A stretch of 64,000 bases of DNA, from contig VGCZ01000010.1 of assembly GCA_016869975.1 (NCBI GenBank), forward strand, positions 1 to 64,000, read 5' to 3'. This stretch comes from Alphaproteobacteria bacterium. GTDB lineage: Bacteria; Pseudomonadota; Alphaproteobacteria; Reyranellales; Reyranellaceae. Shown here one piece after another: positions 25,755 to 34,196 of this stretch. Both the position numbers and the translations under genes were made by a program. Under the pieces are notes generated by a model that saw only the letters and a program-made list of their open reading frames with translations, was not told the origin of the DNA and did not search any database. Every line of letters begins with the position of its first letter. The first letter of the stretch is position 1.

Positions 25755-26961
25755 TTTCCTTCGCCTTGGTCATCGACGCCTCGAAGGCGCGGCAGGCCGC
25801 GTCGATGATCGCGACGCCCTCATCGAGCACGCTCACCGGCGTGTTGATCGGCGGGAAGACGCGCACGACGTTCTCGCCGGCGATCGGCACGACCATGCCA
25901 AGCTCCTGCAGCTTCAGCACCATGTCGCCCGCCGGGACGTGGCAACGCAGGCCGAGCAGGAAGCCGGTGCCGCGCGTTTCGGCGAGCACCGTCGGATGAT
26001 CCTTCACCAGCTTCTCGAGCTTCGGGCGCAGATAGGCTGCGCGCTCGCGCACGCCGTCGAAGAAGCCCGGCGCCAGCATGACGTCGAGCACCGCGTTGGC
26101 CACCGCCGTGACCAACGGGTTGCCGCCATAGGTCGAGCCGTGCGTGCCCGCCACCATGCCCTGCGCCGCCTTCTCGGTCGCCATGAAGGCGCCGATCGGC
26201 ACGCCGTTGCCCATGCCCTTGGCGATCGCCATGACATCGGGCGCCACGCCGGAGTGCTCGTAGCCCCACAGCTTGCCGGTGCGGCCGAAGCCGGTGTGGA
26301 TCTCGTCGTAGAACAGCAGCAGGCCGAATTCGTCGCAGATCGAGCGCAGCTCGCGCAGGAACGTGGCGTTGGCCTCGCGCACGCCGCCTTCGCCCTGGAT
26401 CGGCTCGACCAGGATGCCGGCGGTCTCGTCGTCCACCATGTCGCGCACGACGTTGGTGTTGTTGAGCGGCGCGTGCATGTAGCCGGCGGCCGGCGGGCCG
26501 AAGCCCTCCAGGTACTTCTCGTTGCCGGTGGCGGCCAGCGCGTTGAGCAGGCGGCCGTGGAAGGCGGCCTGGAAGCAGATCAGCTTGTAGCGCTTGGGCT
26601 TGCCCGTCACGTACTGGTACTTGCGGATCAGCTTGATGCCGCCCTCGATGGCTTCCGCACCGGAATTGCAGAAGAACATCGTATCGGCGAACGAATTCGC
26701 CACCAGCCGCTCGGCCAACTTCTCGCCGTTGCCGATACGGAACAGATTCGAGGTGTGCCACAGCTTCGCCGCCTGGTCCTGCAGCGTCCTGACGAGCTGC
26801 GGGTGGCAGTGGCCGAGGTTGTTCACCGCGATACCCGACGTGAAATCGACGTAACGTCGGCCGTCGGTCGCGAACAGGTAGGAGCCTTCCCCACGTTCGA
26901 AAACGACGTCCTTGCGTGCGTACGTCGGCATCACGGCCGTAACCACGGTTCGATCCTCCAT
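25747..26961 (-). CDS. argD: Acetylornithine aminotransferase
   Basis: A 404-residue class III PLP aminotransferase that makes N-acetylornithine. Landmarks: [48 protein letters not shown] and the PLP lysine in [16 protein letters not shown]. The family member could also serve lysine synthesis (DapC activity). The ATG at 26961 is favoured because a strong hairpin lies just upstream (26971-26995), but MPTYARKD about 22 codons in is another possible start. First gene of argD-argF-hslO. Confidence 0.92.
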
Positions 26962-26970
26962 GCTGCGCCC

Positions 26971-26995
26971 GCGCGCCTGGCCCATCCAGGCGCGC
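26971..26995 (-). promoter_or_regulatory. Hairpin in the argD leader
   Basis: GCGCGCCTGG (26971-26980) and CCAGGCGCGC (26986-26995) form a 10-bp perfect stem with a 5-base loop. On the argD strand it is preceded by seven T and ends 9 bases before the start codon. There is no T-run after it in either direction, so it is not an intrinsic terminator. Its place over the ribosome-loading region suggests control of argD translation. Confidence 0.6.
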
Positions 26996-27178
26996 AAAAA
27001 AACACGCGACGCCCCAACGGTCGGTCACTACCGACGGCCGGGAGGCGCCGCGCTGGCACTATCCGGACAGGGGCCGCTCATGTCAACGGCCGGCTGTTGC
27101 GACTTTGTGCCGGTGGTGGGCGGGACATCGCTTGCGTATCAGGGTGCGCTTCGCTCGCCCGCGTTCGATAGGTTTTCG

Positions 27179-27763
27179 ATGTCCACTGTCTTGAACCTTC
27201 TCTCCCTCGTGATCTCCGGCATCGTCGCAGCGATTCCCGGCGTCGCTTTGGCGCAGTCCGGGTCGCGCGTACCGATCGATTGGAGGGGCGTGAAGCTCGA
27301 TTCGATCGGCGAGGGGCTGCTGCCTACCGCGGAGTACAAAGGCAAGGTGGTGCTGGTGGTGAATACGGCGTCGCTGTGTGGCTTCACCGACCAGTACGCG
27401 GGGCTCGAGGCGCTATGGCGCCGCTACAAGGACAAGGGCTTCGTGTTGCTGGGCGTGCCGTCGAACGATTTCGGCGGCCAGGAACCGGGCGGCAAGGCCG
27501 AGATCAAGAGTTTCTGCGAGTCGACGTTCGATATCACCTTTCCACTGGCCGACAAGCAGGCGGTCACCGGTGAGCGCGCGCACCCGCTCTACAAGTGGAT
27601 CGCGACGCAGGCCGGGCCGCTGGGCGCGCCGAAGTGGAACTTCCACAAGTATCTCGTCGGTCGCGACGGCAACCTCGTCGAGTGGTACTCGGCGATGACC
27701 GGGCCGGGCTCGACGGCGATCGACGACGCCATCCGCAAGGCGTTGGCCGCGCCCGGCGCGTAG
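27179..27763 (+). CDS. Glutathione peroxidase-family protein, exported
   Basis: The 194-residue protein has a signal peptide (hydrophobic residues 5-25, ending VALAQ) and a thioredoxin-fold peroxidase domain. The peroxidatic residue is Cys67 in NTASLCGFTDQY, where animal enzymes have selenocysteine; GVPSNDFGGQEPG supplies the Gln and PKWNFHKYLVG the Trp-Asn. The second cysteine in FCESTFDITF suggests it works with thioredoxin. It would reduce peroxides in the periplasm. The stop shares a base with the start of the ELM1-family gene. Confidence 0.88.
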   Translation: MSTVLNLLSLVISGIVAAIPGVALAQSGSRVPIDWRGVKLDSIGEGLLPTAEYKGKVVLVVNTASLCGFTDQYAGLEALWRRYKDKGFVLLGVPSNDFGGQEPGGKAEIKSFCESTFDITFPLADKQAVTGERAHPLYKWIATQAGPLGAPKWNFHKYLVGRDGNLVEWYSAMTGPGSTAIDDAIRKALAAPGA

Positions 27764-28746
27764 TGGGCGAGGCGGCGCCCAGCGTCTGGCTGCTGATCGG
27801 CGACAAGGCCGGCGACGCCGCGCAGCTTCGCGTGCTGGCCGACGCGCTCGGCTGGCCGGCACGCGAGATCGCGCTCGAGACCAATCGCTGGCGCGACGTG
27901 CCCAATCTGCTGCTCGGCGCGAGCCTGCTGTCGTCGCGAGCGGTGTTCGCGCCGCCCTGGCCCGATCTCGTGATGTGGGCGGGTCGGCGCGGTACGCCGA
28001 TCGCGCGCTGGATCCGGCGCGCCAGCGGTGGTCGAACGCGGCTGGTCAATCTCGGCCGGCCATGGGCGCCCTACGGCGCGGTCAATCTGGTGATCGGCAT
28101 GCCGCAGTATCGGCCGCCACCGCGATCGAACGTGCTGGCGGCGCGATTGCCGTTCAATCGCCGGCGCGTCGAACGGCGAAGCGGTGATCATGTCGTGCTG
28201 CTGGTTGGCGGGCCGGCGCCGCCGCTGGCTTTCGGCATCGCCGAGGCGCGGCGCATCGGTGCGGACGCGCGCTCGCTCGCGACCCGTGAAGGCCTGAAGC
28301 TGCTTGTCGTCGCCTCGCGGCGCACGCCGCGCGCGATCGCAGAGATGCTGGGTGCGACGGATGCGGACTATGGCGAGGCGCTGTCGTCGGCGGCGCGCAT
28401 CGTCGTCACCGGCGACAGCGCCTCGATGATCGCCGACGCGCTGTCGACGGGGCGTCCGGTGGATATCGCGCCGCTGCCTTTCGCCCGCGCGCCGCTGTCG
28501 CTTCTCGCGCGCGGGCTCGACGCGGCGCTGCCGCGCGCGCTGGTGAGCGCCACGCAGTCCTTGGGATTGTGGGAGCGGCCGCGCGACATGCCGAGCCTGT
28601 GGCGCGCGCTGCTGGCGGGCGGGCATGTCGGCCTGCTCGGCGGCGCCGAGCCGTCGCATCGCGCGCCGCCGCCCGATGATCTAATGGAGACTGTGGCCCG
28701 CATTCGCGCGCTGATCCTGAAACAAACTGAAACAAACCCGCTGTAG
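27763..28746 (+). CDS. ELM1-family protein (mitochondrial fission ELM1 homologue)
   Basis: A 327-residue protein starting at a GTG that overlaps the glutathione peroxidase stop (TAGTG). The beginning VWLLIGDKAGDAAQLRVLADALG and later segments VVLLVGGPAPP and IVVTGDSASMIADALSTGRPVDI match the ELM1 group, which has a GT-B glycosyltransferase-like fold. Its biochemical role in bacteria is not established; a sugar-transfer function to lipids is a guess from the fold. It lies 105 bases before the acyl-AMP ligase of the sphingolipid cluster, so a link to that cluster is possible. The last codons contain a 10-base tandem duplication (28717-28736). Confidence 0.75.
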   Translation: MGEAAPSVWLLIGDKAGDAAQLRVLADALGWPAREIALETNRWRDVPNLLLGASLLSSRAVFAPPWPDLVMWAGRRGTPIARWIRRASGGRTRLVNLGRPWAPYGAVNLVIGMPQYRPPPRSNVLAARLPFNRRRVERRSGDHVVLLVGGPAPPLAFGIAEARRIGADARSLATREGLKLLVVASRRTPRAIAEMLGATDADYGEALSSAARIVVTGDSASMIADALSTGRPVDIAPLPFARAPLSLLARGLDAALPRALVSATQSLGLWERPRDMPSLWRALLAGGHVGLLGGAEPSHRAPPPDDLMETVARIRALILKQTETNPL

Positions 28747-28851
28747 GCGGCACATGTGGCTCGCCTTGTCGCTCGGCGGCCCATCTGCTACACCGCGCGC
28801 CGTTTTGCCGGGCGTCGCCCGGCGCGTTCCCGATTCGCCAACGACGCGCGG

Positions 28852-30597
28852 ATGACCCCCACCGCCACCGCCAATACGACCTTGCCCTACCGCCGCGCCG
28901 GCTTCGCCAGCGTGCCGGAGATGCTCGACTACGCGGCGCGCGGGCAGACCGGCGTGAACTTCTTCGATCCGCGCGGACGGCTCACCGCGACGATGACCTG
29001 GGGCGAGCTGCGCGAGCGCGCCCACGTCTTCGCGCGCCGCCTGATCGGCGCCGGCTTCGCGCGCGGCGAACGGCTGCTGATCACCGCCGATACCTGGCCC
29101 GGCTTCATGGTGTCGTTCTTCGGCGCGCAGTACGCCGGGTTGCTGCCGGTGCCGGTGTCGTTGCCGGCCGGGCTGGGCGGCAAGGACGCCTATCTCGATC
29201 AGCTGCGGCGCCAGCTCGCCGCTTCGGGCGCGGTGGCGGCGTTGGCCACGGACGAGCTCGCCGGCTATCTCACGACCGCCGCCGAGGGCTCCGCCGCGCG
29301 CCTGGTCGGAGCGATGAGCACGTTCGAGGCGTTGCCCGAGAAGCCCGTCGATCTGCGGCCGTGGGGCGCGGGCGAGCGCTGCTATCTGCAATTCTCCTCC
29401 GGCAGCACGCGCTTTCCGCTCGGCGTCGACATCCGCCAGGACGCGCTGATGGCCAATATCGCCGGCCAGATCGGCGATCACGGCTTGGCGATCGGCCCGC
29501 GCGACCACGTCACAAGCTGGCTGCCGCTCTATCACGATATGGGCCTGATCGGCTTCATGCTGGCGCCGATGGCGGCGCAGCGCTCGATCGATTACCTGAG
29601 CGCACGCGACTTCGCGCGGCGGCCGATGCAATGGCTGTCGCTGATCTCGCAGCGGCGCAGCTCGATCACCTATAGCCCGAGCTTCGGCTACGACCTGACG
29701 ACGCGTCGGGCGCAGACGCAGTCGCTCGACGGCCTCGACCTGAGTTGCGTGCGCATTGCCGGTATCGGTGGCGACATGATCCAGCCCAGCGTGCTGGCTC
29801 GCTTCGCCGCGCGCTTCGGTCCCGCTGGCTTCGACACGGGCGCCTTCATGCCGAGCTACGGCATGGCCGAGGTCTGCCTGGCGTTGAGCTTCGGCCGGCG
29901 CGGCGACGGCTTTCATGTCGACACCGTCGATCGCCAGCAGCTGTCCGAGGACCGCGTCGCGCGCGCGGTGGCCCCGTCGGAGTCGTCGCGTGCGTTCGTG
30001 CTTTGCGGTCTGCCGCTGCCCGAGCATCCCGTCGAGATTCGCGATGAGGCCGGCGCTGTCCTGCCCGAGCGGCGCGTCGGTCGCATCTTCGCCAAGGGAC
30101 CGAGCATCATGGCCGGTTATTTCGAGGCGCCCGAAGCCAGCGCCGAGGCGTTGAAGGATGGCTGGCTCGACACCGGCGATCTCGGCTACTGGCTCGACGG
30201 TCAGCTCGTCGTGACCGGCCGCGCCAAGGATCTGATCATCGTCAACGGCCGCAACATCTGGCCGCAGGACATCGAGTGGTCGGTCGAAGAGCTGCCGCAG
30301 CTGAGGCGCGGCGACGTTTGCGCCTTCTCGATCGACGCCGAGGACGGCGCCGAAAGCATCGTCGTGGTCGTCAACGCCTGGCCCGCGCAGGAAGAGGCGC
30401 GCACGGCGCTCATCGGCGCCGCGCAGCAGATCGTCAAGGAGACCGTCGGCGTCGACTGCGTCGTACAGCTGCTGTCGCCGTCGATCGGCCTGCCGATGAC
30501 GTCCTCAGGCAAGCTCAGTCGTTCGCGTGCGCGCACGCGCTATCTCGCCGGCGAATACGCCAACGGCGGCCGCCGGCCGGTGCCCGCAGCGACATGA
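28852..30597 (+). CDS. Fatty acyl-AMP ligase / acyl-ACP synthetase-like protein
   Basis: The 581-residue ANL-superfamily enzyme has the phosphate loop YLQFSSGSTRFPLGV (residues 179-193, slightly atypical after SSGST), the adenine-binding PSYGMAEVCLALS, the hinge region GWLDTGDLGYWLDGQLVVTGRAKDLIIVNGRNIWPQDIE and a final lysine in SSGKLSRSRARTRYL. FAAL-type enzymes form acyl-AMP and load it on an acyl carrier protein, which fits the carrier protein gene 1 kb downstream. The stop overlaps the start of the epimerase-like gene (ATGA). In Caulobacter a similar synthetase lies in the ceramide locus; here that role is inferred from the same neighbours. Confidence 0.85.
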   Translation: MTPTATANTTLPYRRAGFASVPEMLDYAARGQTGVNFFDPRGRLTATMTWGELRERAHVFARRLIGAGFARGERLLITADTWPGFMVSFFGAQYAGLLPVPVSLPAGLGGKDAYLDQLRRQLAASGAVAALATDELAGYLTTAAEGSAARLVGAMSTFEALPEKPVDLRPWGAGERCYLQFSSGSTRFPLGVDIRQDALMANIAGQIGDHGLAIGPRDHVTSWLPLYHDMGLIGFMLAPMAAQRSIDYLSARDFARRPMQWLSLISQRRSSITYSPSFGYDLTTRRAQTQSLDGLDLSCVRIAGIGGDMIQPSVLARFAARFGPAGFDTGAFMPSYGMAEVCLALSFGRRGDGFHVDTVDRQQLSEDRVARAVAPSESSRAFVLCGLPLPEHPVEIRDEAGAVLPERRVGRIFAKGPSIMAGYFEAPEASAEALKDGWLDTGDLGYWLDGQLVVTGRAKDLIIVNGRNIWPQDIEWSVEELPQLRRGDVCAFSIDAEDGAESIVVVVNAWPAQEEARTALIGAAQQIVKETVGVDCVVQLLSPSIGLPMTSSGKLSRSRARTRYLAGEYANGGRRPVPAAT

Positions 30598-31538
30598 GCC
30601 GCCTGGTCGCGGTCACCGGCGCGACCGGCTTCATCGGCCAGCATCTGATCCGGTTGCTCGCTGCGCGCGGGCATCGTCTACGCCTGCTGGTGCGCGGCCT
30701 GCCTTCGCTGCCGGCTTGCGATCCACCCATCGAATTGCAACCCGGCGATCTGCGCGAGAGAGCGGCGCTCGAACGCCTCGTCGAAGGCGTGGATGTCGTT
30801 CTGCACCTCGCCGGCGCGATCAAGGCGCTGGCCGACGCCGACTTCCGCGCCGTCAACGTCGATGCCGTCGCCGCGCTCGCCGAGGGCACCGCGCGTCGCG
30901 CCCGGCCCGACGCGCTCTTCGTCCTGGTGTCCTCGCTGGCCGCCCGCGAGCCGTCACTGTCGACCTACGCCGCCACGAAGCGGGCCGGAGAGGACGGCCT
31001 GTCGGCGCTCGGCCCCCGGCAACGGCGCGTCATCGTGCGCGCCCCGGCTGTCTACGGGCCGGGTGATCGCGAAACCCTGGTGTTCTTCAAGGCCGCCGCG
31101 CGCGGCTGGTCGATGGTGCCTTCAGGCACCGACGGCCGCGTGGCGATGATCCACGTGCGCGACCTGTGCGCCGCGCTGGCCGCCATCGTCGAGCGGCCGC
31201 CGGCCGATGGCGTCTACGAGATCGACGACGGCACCCAGGGCGGCCATACCCTGCGCTCGTTAGCGGCGATGGCGGCCGACGTGATGGGCCATAGGGTTCG
31301 CATAGCGAAACTGCCGCATCGAGTGCTGGGCGGCTATGCTGCGGCGCAGCAATTTGCCGCTCGCTTACGCGGGCGGCCTGCGATAGTGTCGTCAGGCAAG
31401 GTTCGGGAGCTCCTGCATCCCGACTGGTCCGTTCGCGACCGCCGCTTGGCTGACTGGCTGCAGCTGGGGCCGGCGATCGACCTCAGGACCGGGTTCACAG
31501 AGACGGTTGAGTGGTATCGGGCGCATCGCTGGTTGTAA
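30594..31538 (+). CDS. NAD-dependent epimerase/dehydratase-family protein, CerR-like
   Basis: A 314-residue extended short-chain dehydrogenase. The nucleotide loop GATGFIG is at residues 9-15 and the catalytic pair Tyr125 and Lys129 is in STYAATKRAGED. In the Caulobacter ceramide pathway a protein of this family, CerR, reduces the keto group of 3-oxo-ceramide or 3-oxo-sphinganine; the position between an acyl ligase and carrier protein/serine palmitoyltransferase genes supports the same job here. A sugar-nucleotide epimerase is the alternative. Start overlaps the ligase stop (ATGA). A 110-base AT-rich gap follows. Confidence 0.78.
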   Translation: MSRLVAVTGATGFIGQHLIRLLAARGHRLRLLVRGLPSLPACDPPIELQPGDLRERAALERLVEGVDVVLHLAGAIKALADADFRAVNVDAVAALAEGTARRARPDALFVLVSSLAAREPSLSTYAATKRAGEDGLSALGPRQRRVIVRAPAVYGPGDRETLVFFKAAARGWSMVPSGTDGRVAMIHVRDLCAALAAIVERPPADGVYEIDDGTQGGHTLRSLAAMAADVMGHRVRIAKLPHRVLGGYAAAQQFAARLRGRPAIVSSGKVRELLHPDWSVRDRRLADWLQLGPAIDLRTGFTETVEWYRAHRWL

Positions 31539-31554
31539 GCGAAAGCCTGTCCCT

Positions 31555-31600
31555 TAGCCGATGTAATAACGGTTAATAATATGTTAGTGGCCTGATTCGG
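31555..31600 (+). promoter_or_regulatory. AT-rich promoter-like region before acp-spt
   Basis: The 110-base gap after the CerR-like gene includes GATGTAATAACGG and TTAATAATATGTTAG, by far more A+T than the flanking genes. TAATAT or TTAATA could act as a -10 element. It probably gives the carrier protein and serine palmitoyltransferase genes their own promoter. The exact elements cannot be fixed by eye. Confidence 0.4.
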
Positions 31601-31648
31601 CGAGCTTTTGTCCTATGTCGCAAACGAACCCCCTCCGGAGTGGCCGAA

Positions 31649-31960
31649 ATGCGCGCCAGCCACAAGTTCAAGGTTTACGAGTTTGCGGACGAAGCCATGA
31701 GTGACGCGCCCTCCGTCTCGCGCGACGAGGTCCGGGCGGACATTTGCCGTCGACTCGACCCGTTCCGCACCGATGCTCGACCGATCACGGGCGCCACCGT
31801 GATCACCAAGGATCTGAACATCGACTCGCTGGCCGTGATGGACATGGTGATGGAGCTGGAGGACACCTACGACATCTCCATTCCGTTGAATGTCGTCGCG
31901 GAGATACACACGGTGGACGAGCTGACCGACACGGTTCTGAAGATCCGCGGGGAGCGCTGA
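31649..31960 (+). CDS. Acyl carrier protein of the sphingolipid cluster
   Basis: A 103-residue acyl carrier protein with the phosphopantetheine site at Ser60 in NIDSLAVMDMVMELEDTYDISIPL. It has about 20 extra N-terminal residues (MRASHKFKVYEFADEA) compared with a normal AcpP; a second ATG at 31697 (MSDAPSVS) would remove them. CGGAG lies 8 bases before the first ATG, which favours the longer form. The gene ends 2 bases before the serine palmitoyltransferase gene, so it most likely hands the acyl chain to that enzyme. Confidence 0.9.
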   Translation: MRASHKFKVYEFADEAMSDAPSVSRDEVRADICRRLDPFRTDARPITGATVITKDLNIDSLAVMDMVMELEDTYDISIPLNVVAEIHTVDELTDTVLKIRGER

Positions 31961-31962
31961 TC

Positions 31963-33180
31963 ATGGGCCTGTTCGATCGCCACGCGCAGCTGCTCGACTT
32001 CTACCGCGGCGTGCAGGCCAGCGGCGCCGACCCGATCGGCGTGACGATGGAGCGCGTGCTGTCGCCCACCGAGGCGATCATCAACGGCAAGCGCACCCTG
32101 TTGGTCGGCACCAACAACTACTTCGGCCTGACCTTCGATCCGGCCTGCATCGAGGCGGCCGTCGAGGCGACCAAGGCGGAGGGCACGGGCACGACCGGCT
32201 CGCGCATCCTCAACGGCAGCTACACCGACCATACCGACCTGGAGCGCGAGCTCGCCGATTTCTACGGCATGAAGCACTGCATGGTCTTCACCACGGGCTA
32301 CCAGGCCAATCTCGGCCTGATCTCGACCCTGGTGGGCGAAGGCGACTACCTGATCATCGACGCCGACAGCCACGCCTCGATCTACGACGCCTGCAAGCAG
32401 ACCCAGGCGACGATCATCCGCTTCAAGCACAACGACCCGGCCAGCCTGGAGGCGCGCCTGCGCCGCCTCGACAAGGAGAAGGGCAACAAGCTGGTGGTGG
32501 TCGAGGGCATCTACTCGATGCTGGGCGACACCGCGCCGCTCAAGGAGTTCGTGGCCGTCACCAAGCGGCACGGCGCCTACATCATGGTTGACGAGGCGCA
32601 TTCGCTGGGCGCGCTGGGCGAGCATGGCCGCGGCCTGGTGGAAGAGGTCGGCGTGCTCGACGAGGTCGACTTCGTCGTCGGCACATTCTCCAAGACGCTG
32701 GGCGCCATCGGCGGCTTCGCGGTGTCGAACCACGACGGCTTCGACGTGCTTAGACTGGCGACACGAGCCTACATGTTCACGGCCTCGCTGCCGCCGTCCA
32801 TCGTCGCCTCGGTGCGCGCCGCCTTGCGTGTCGTGCGCGCGCGGCCGGAGCTGAAGACCAAGCTGTGGGCCAATGTCGCCACGCTGTACGACGGGCTGGC
32901 GGCGGCCGGCTTCACCCTGGGGCCGCAGCACGGTCCGGTGGTGGCGGTGCAGTTGCCCGACCTGCCGACCGCGATCGCCTTGTGGCGCGCGCTGCTCGAC
33001 GAAGGCGTCTACGTCAACATCGCCGGCCTGCAGGCCACGCCCGGCGGCGTGCCGCTGATGCGGTGCAGCCTGTCGGCGGCGCACAGCAAGGCGCAGCTCG
33101 AGCAGGTGGTCGACACCTTCGTCAGGCTCGGGACCAGCTTCGGCCTGCTCAAGCCGCTGAAGCGCGCCGCCGTCGGCTAG
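31963..33180 (+). CDS. spt: Serine palmitoyltransferase (alpha-oxoamine synthase)
   Basis: The 405-residue PLP enzyme condenses serine with a fatty acyl thioester to form 3-keto-sphinganine. Key residues are seen: His137 stacking on PLP (DADSHASIYD), Asp210 and His213 (VDEAHSLGALGEHGRG) and the Schiff-base Lys244 (GTFSKTLGAIGGF). The segment YMFTASLPPSIVASV matches serine palmitoyltransferases more closely than 2-amino-3-ketobutyrate CoA ligase or AONS. Neighbouring carrier protein, acyl ligase and CerR-like genes, as in the Caulobacter ceramide locus, settle the assignment. Cytoplasmic. Confidence 0.9.
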   Translation: MGLFDRHAQLLDFYRGVQASGADPIGVTMERVLSPTEAIINGKRTLLVGTNNYFGLTFDPACIEAAVEATKAEGTGTTGSRILNGSYTDHTDLERELADFYGMKHCMVFTTGYQANLGLISTLVGEGDYLIIDADSHASIYDACKQTQATIIRFKHNDPASLEARLRRLDKEKGNKLVVVEGIYSMLGDTAPLKEFVAVTKRHGAYIMVDEAHSLGALGEHGRGLVEEVGVLDEVDFVVGTFSKTLGAIGGFAVSNHDGFDVLRLATRAYMFTASLPPSIVASVRAALRVVRARPELKTKLWANVATLYDGLAAAGFTLGPQHGPVVAVQLPDLPTAIALWRALLDEGVYVNIAGLQATPGGVPLMRCSLSAAHSKAQLEQVVDTFVRLGTSFGLLKPLKRAAVG

Positions 33181-33200
33181 ATCCCGGCTCCACCCTGAAG

Positions 33201-33217
33201 AGGCCGCCGCGCGGCCT
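33201..33217. terminator. Hairpin between convergent genes
   Basis: AGGCCGC / GCGGCCT with a 3-base loop, followed by TTCT on the + strand, lies in the 50-base gap between the convergent spt and Tam41-like genes. It probably ends transcription of spt; the T-run is weak. Confidence 0.5.
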
Positions 33218-33230
33218 TCTCGGCGTCACG

Positions 33231-34196
33231 TCAGCGAAAAGCACCCGATCGCCACCAGCGCCACGCCAATAGCGGCGCGCTGAGCAGCGGGTGACGTCGC
33301 TGCCATGGCGTGATCGCCAGTCGTTTGCCGGCGTGGCGCTCGATCTTCCACACCAGGTAATCGGCGCCGCCCTCGAAGGTGAAGGCGGCCTTCGACAGTC
33401 TGAGAGCGCTCATCAACTTGCCGCGGGCGCGCGACAGGCGGGGCGGCGGCGGCGCGCTCAGCAGGCGAAAGCCGTCGTCGTCGCTCCGCTCCACGGTGAA
33501 GCCCGCGGCGTCGAGCGCGAAGCGCGTGACGACGGTGAAGCGTGAGGCCTGCAGGTCGTGCAGCGAGGCGACGCGCTCGGCGCTCTCCGGCCGCAGCTCG
33601 CGGCCGTAGCTGTCGGCGAACACGCGCCGCCATAGCTCGCGGGGCGTGAAGCGTCGGCCGAAGGACGGCGCGGTCGCGGCCGCCGCCGTGGCCACCGCTT
33701 CGGCCAGCAGGGCGACGATCTCGCGTCGCATCGCCGCGCCGCGCGCGAAGGGCACCGCCGTCGGCTGGCAGAGCCGCGCCCAGAAATACGAATCGCGGGC
33801 CTCCGTCGATACGGCGTGGCGCAATTGCGCCAGGCCGACGACGCCGTACTTGCAGCGCAGCCTGCCGGCGTCGGTGGTGAGCTCGAGGCGGAAGACGTTG
33901 GGCGGCAGCACGCGATTGCCCCAGGCGGCGAGCGCGCCGCGGTTGGCGGCCCGCAGGTCGTCGACCACGACGTAGAAGTCATGAATACGATCATCGCCCG
34001 GGCCAGCCGTCGGCGTCCGCAGGCAGGAGCCATAGAACAACGTCGCCAGCGCGCCGCCTTTGAAGCGCGCCAGCAGCGCCTGGTTGATCGCCATGGCCGC
34101 CTCGCCGATGCGCTGCTCGGCCTCCGTCTCGACCAGCCGAAGCAGCGCGACGCGCGCGCCGTCGTGGTCGGGAGCCTGGACGCGGCCGGCCGTCAC
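33231..34196 (-). CDS. Tam41-like nucleotidyltransferase (possible lipid cytidylyltransferase)
   Basis: The 321-residue protein has the order of motifs of Tam41-type phosphatidate cytidylyltransferases: FYGSCLR (residues 54-60) for the nucleotide, HDFYVVVDD (72-80) with the metal Asp, then VLPPNVFRLEL, CKYGVVGLAQL and a FWARLCQPT segment that parallels GRLxKPv. Tam41 makes CDP-diacylglycerol from CTP and phosphatidate in mitochondria and some bacteria. Here the start GTG overlaps the stop of a CDP-alcohol phosphatidyltransferase gene, so the two are co-translated. Use of ceramide phosphate or another lipid phosphate in place of phosphatidate is an inference from the location next to serine palmitoyltransferase. 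Confidence 0.7.
   Translation of the reverse strand: MTAGRVQAPDHDGARVALLRLVETEAEQRIGEAAMAINQALLARFKGGALATLFYGSCLRTPTAGPGDDRIHDFYVVVDDLRAANRGALAAWGNRVLPPNVFRLELTTDAGRLRCKYGVVGLAQLRHAVSTEARDSYFWARLCQPTAVPFARGAAMRREIVALLAEAVATAAAATAPSFGRRFTPRELWRRVFADSYGRELRPESAERVASLHDLQASRFTVVTRFALDAAGFTVERSDDDGFRLLSAPPPPRLSRARGKLMSALRLSKAAFTFEGGADYLVWKIERHAGKRLAITPWQRRHPLLSAPLLAWRWWRSGAFR

Noticed and set aside
26971-26995. Intrinsic terminator
   Set aside because: The T-run precedes the stem on the argD strand, and on the other strand the stem is followed by A, so it cannot end transcription in either direction.
27064-27178. N-terminal extension of the glutathione peroxidase in the same frame
   Set aside because: MSTVLNLL at 27179 begins a normal signal peptide; the extension has no similarity and overlaps the argD promoter side.
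28717-28736. 10-base tandem duplication CTGAAACAAA as a possible insertion scar or target-site duplication
   Set aside because: The two copies are adjacent with nothing between and lie in frame at the end of the ELM1-family gene; a simple slippage event explains them.
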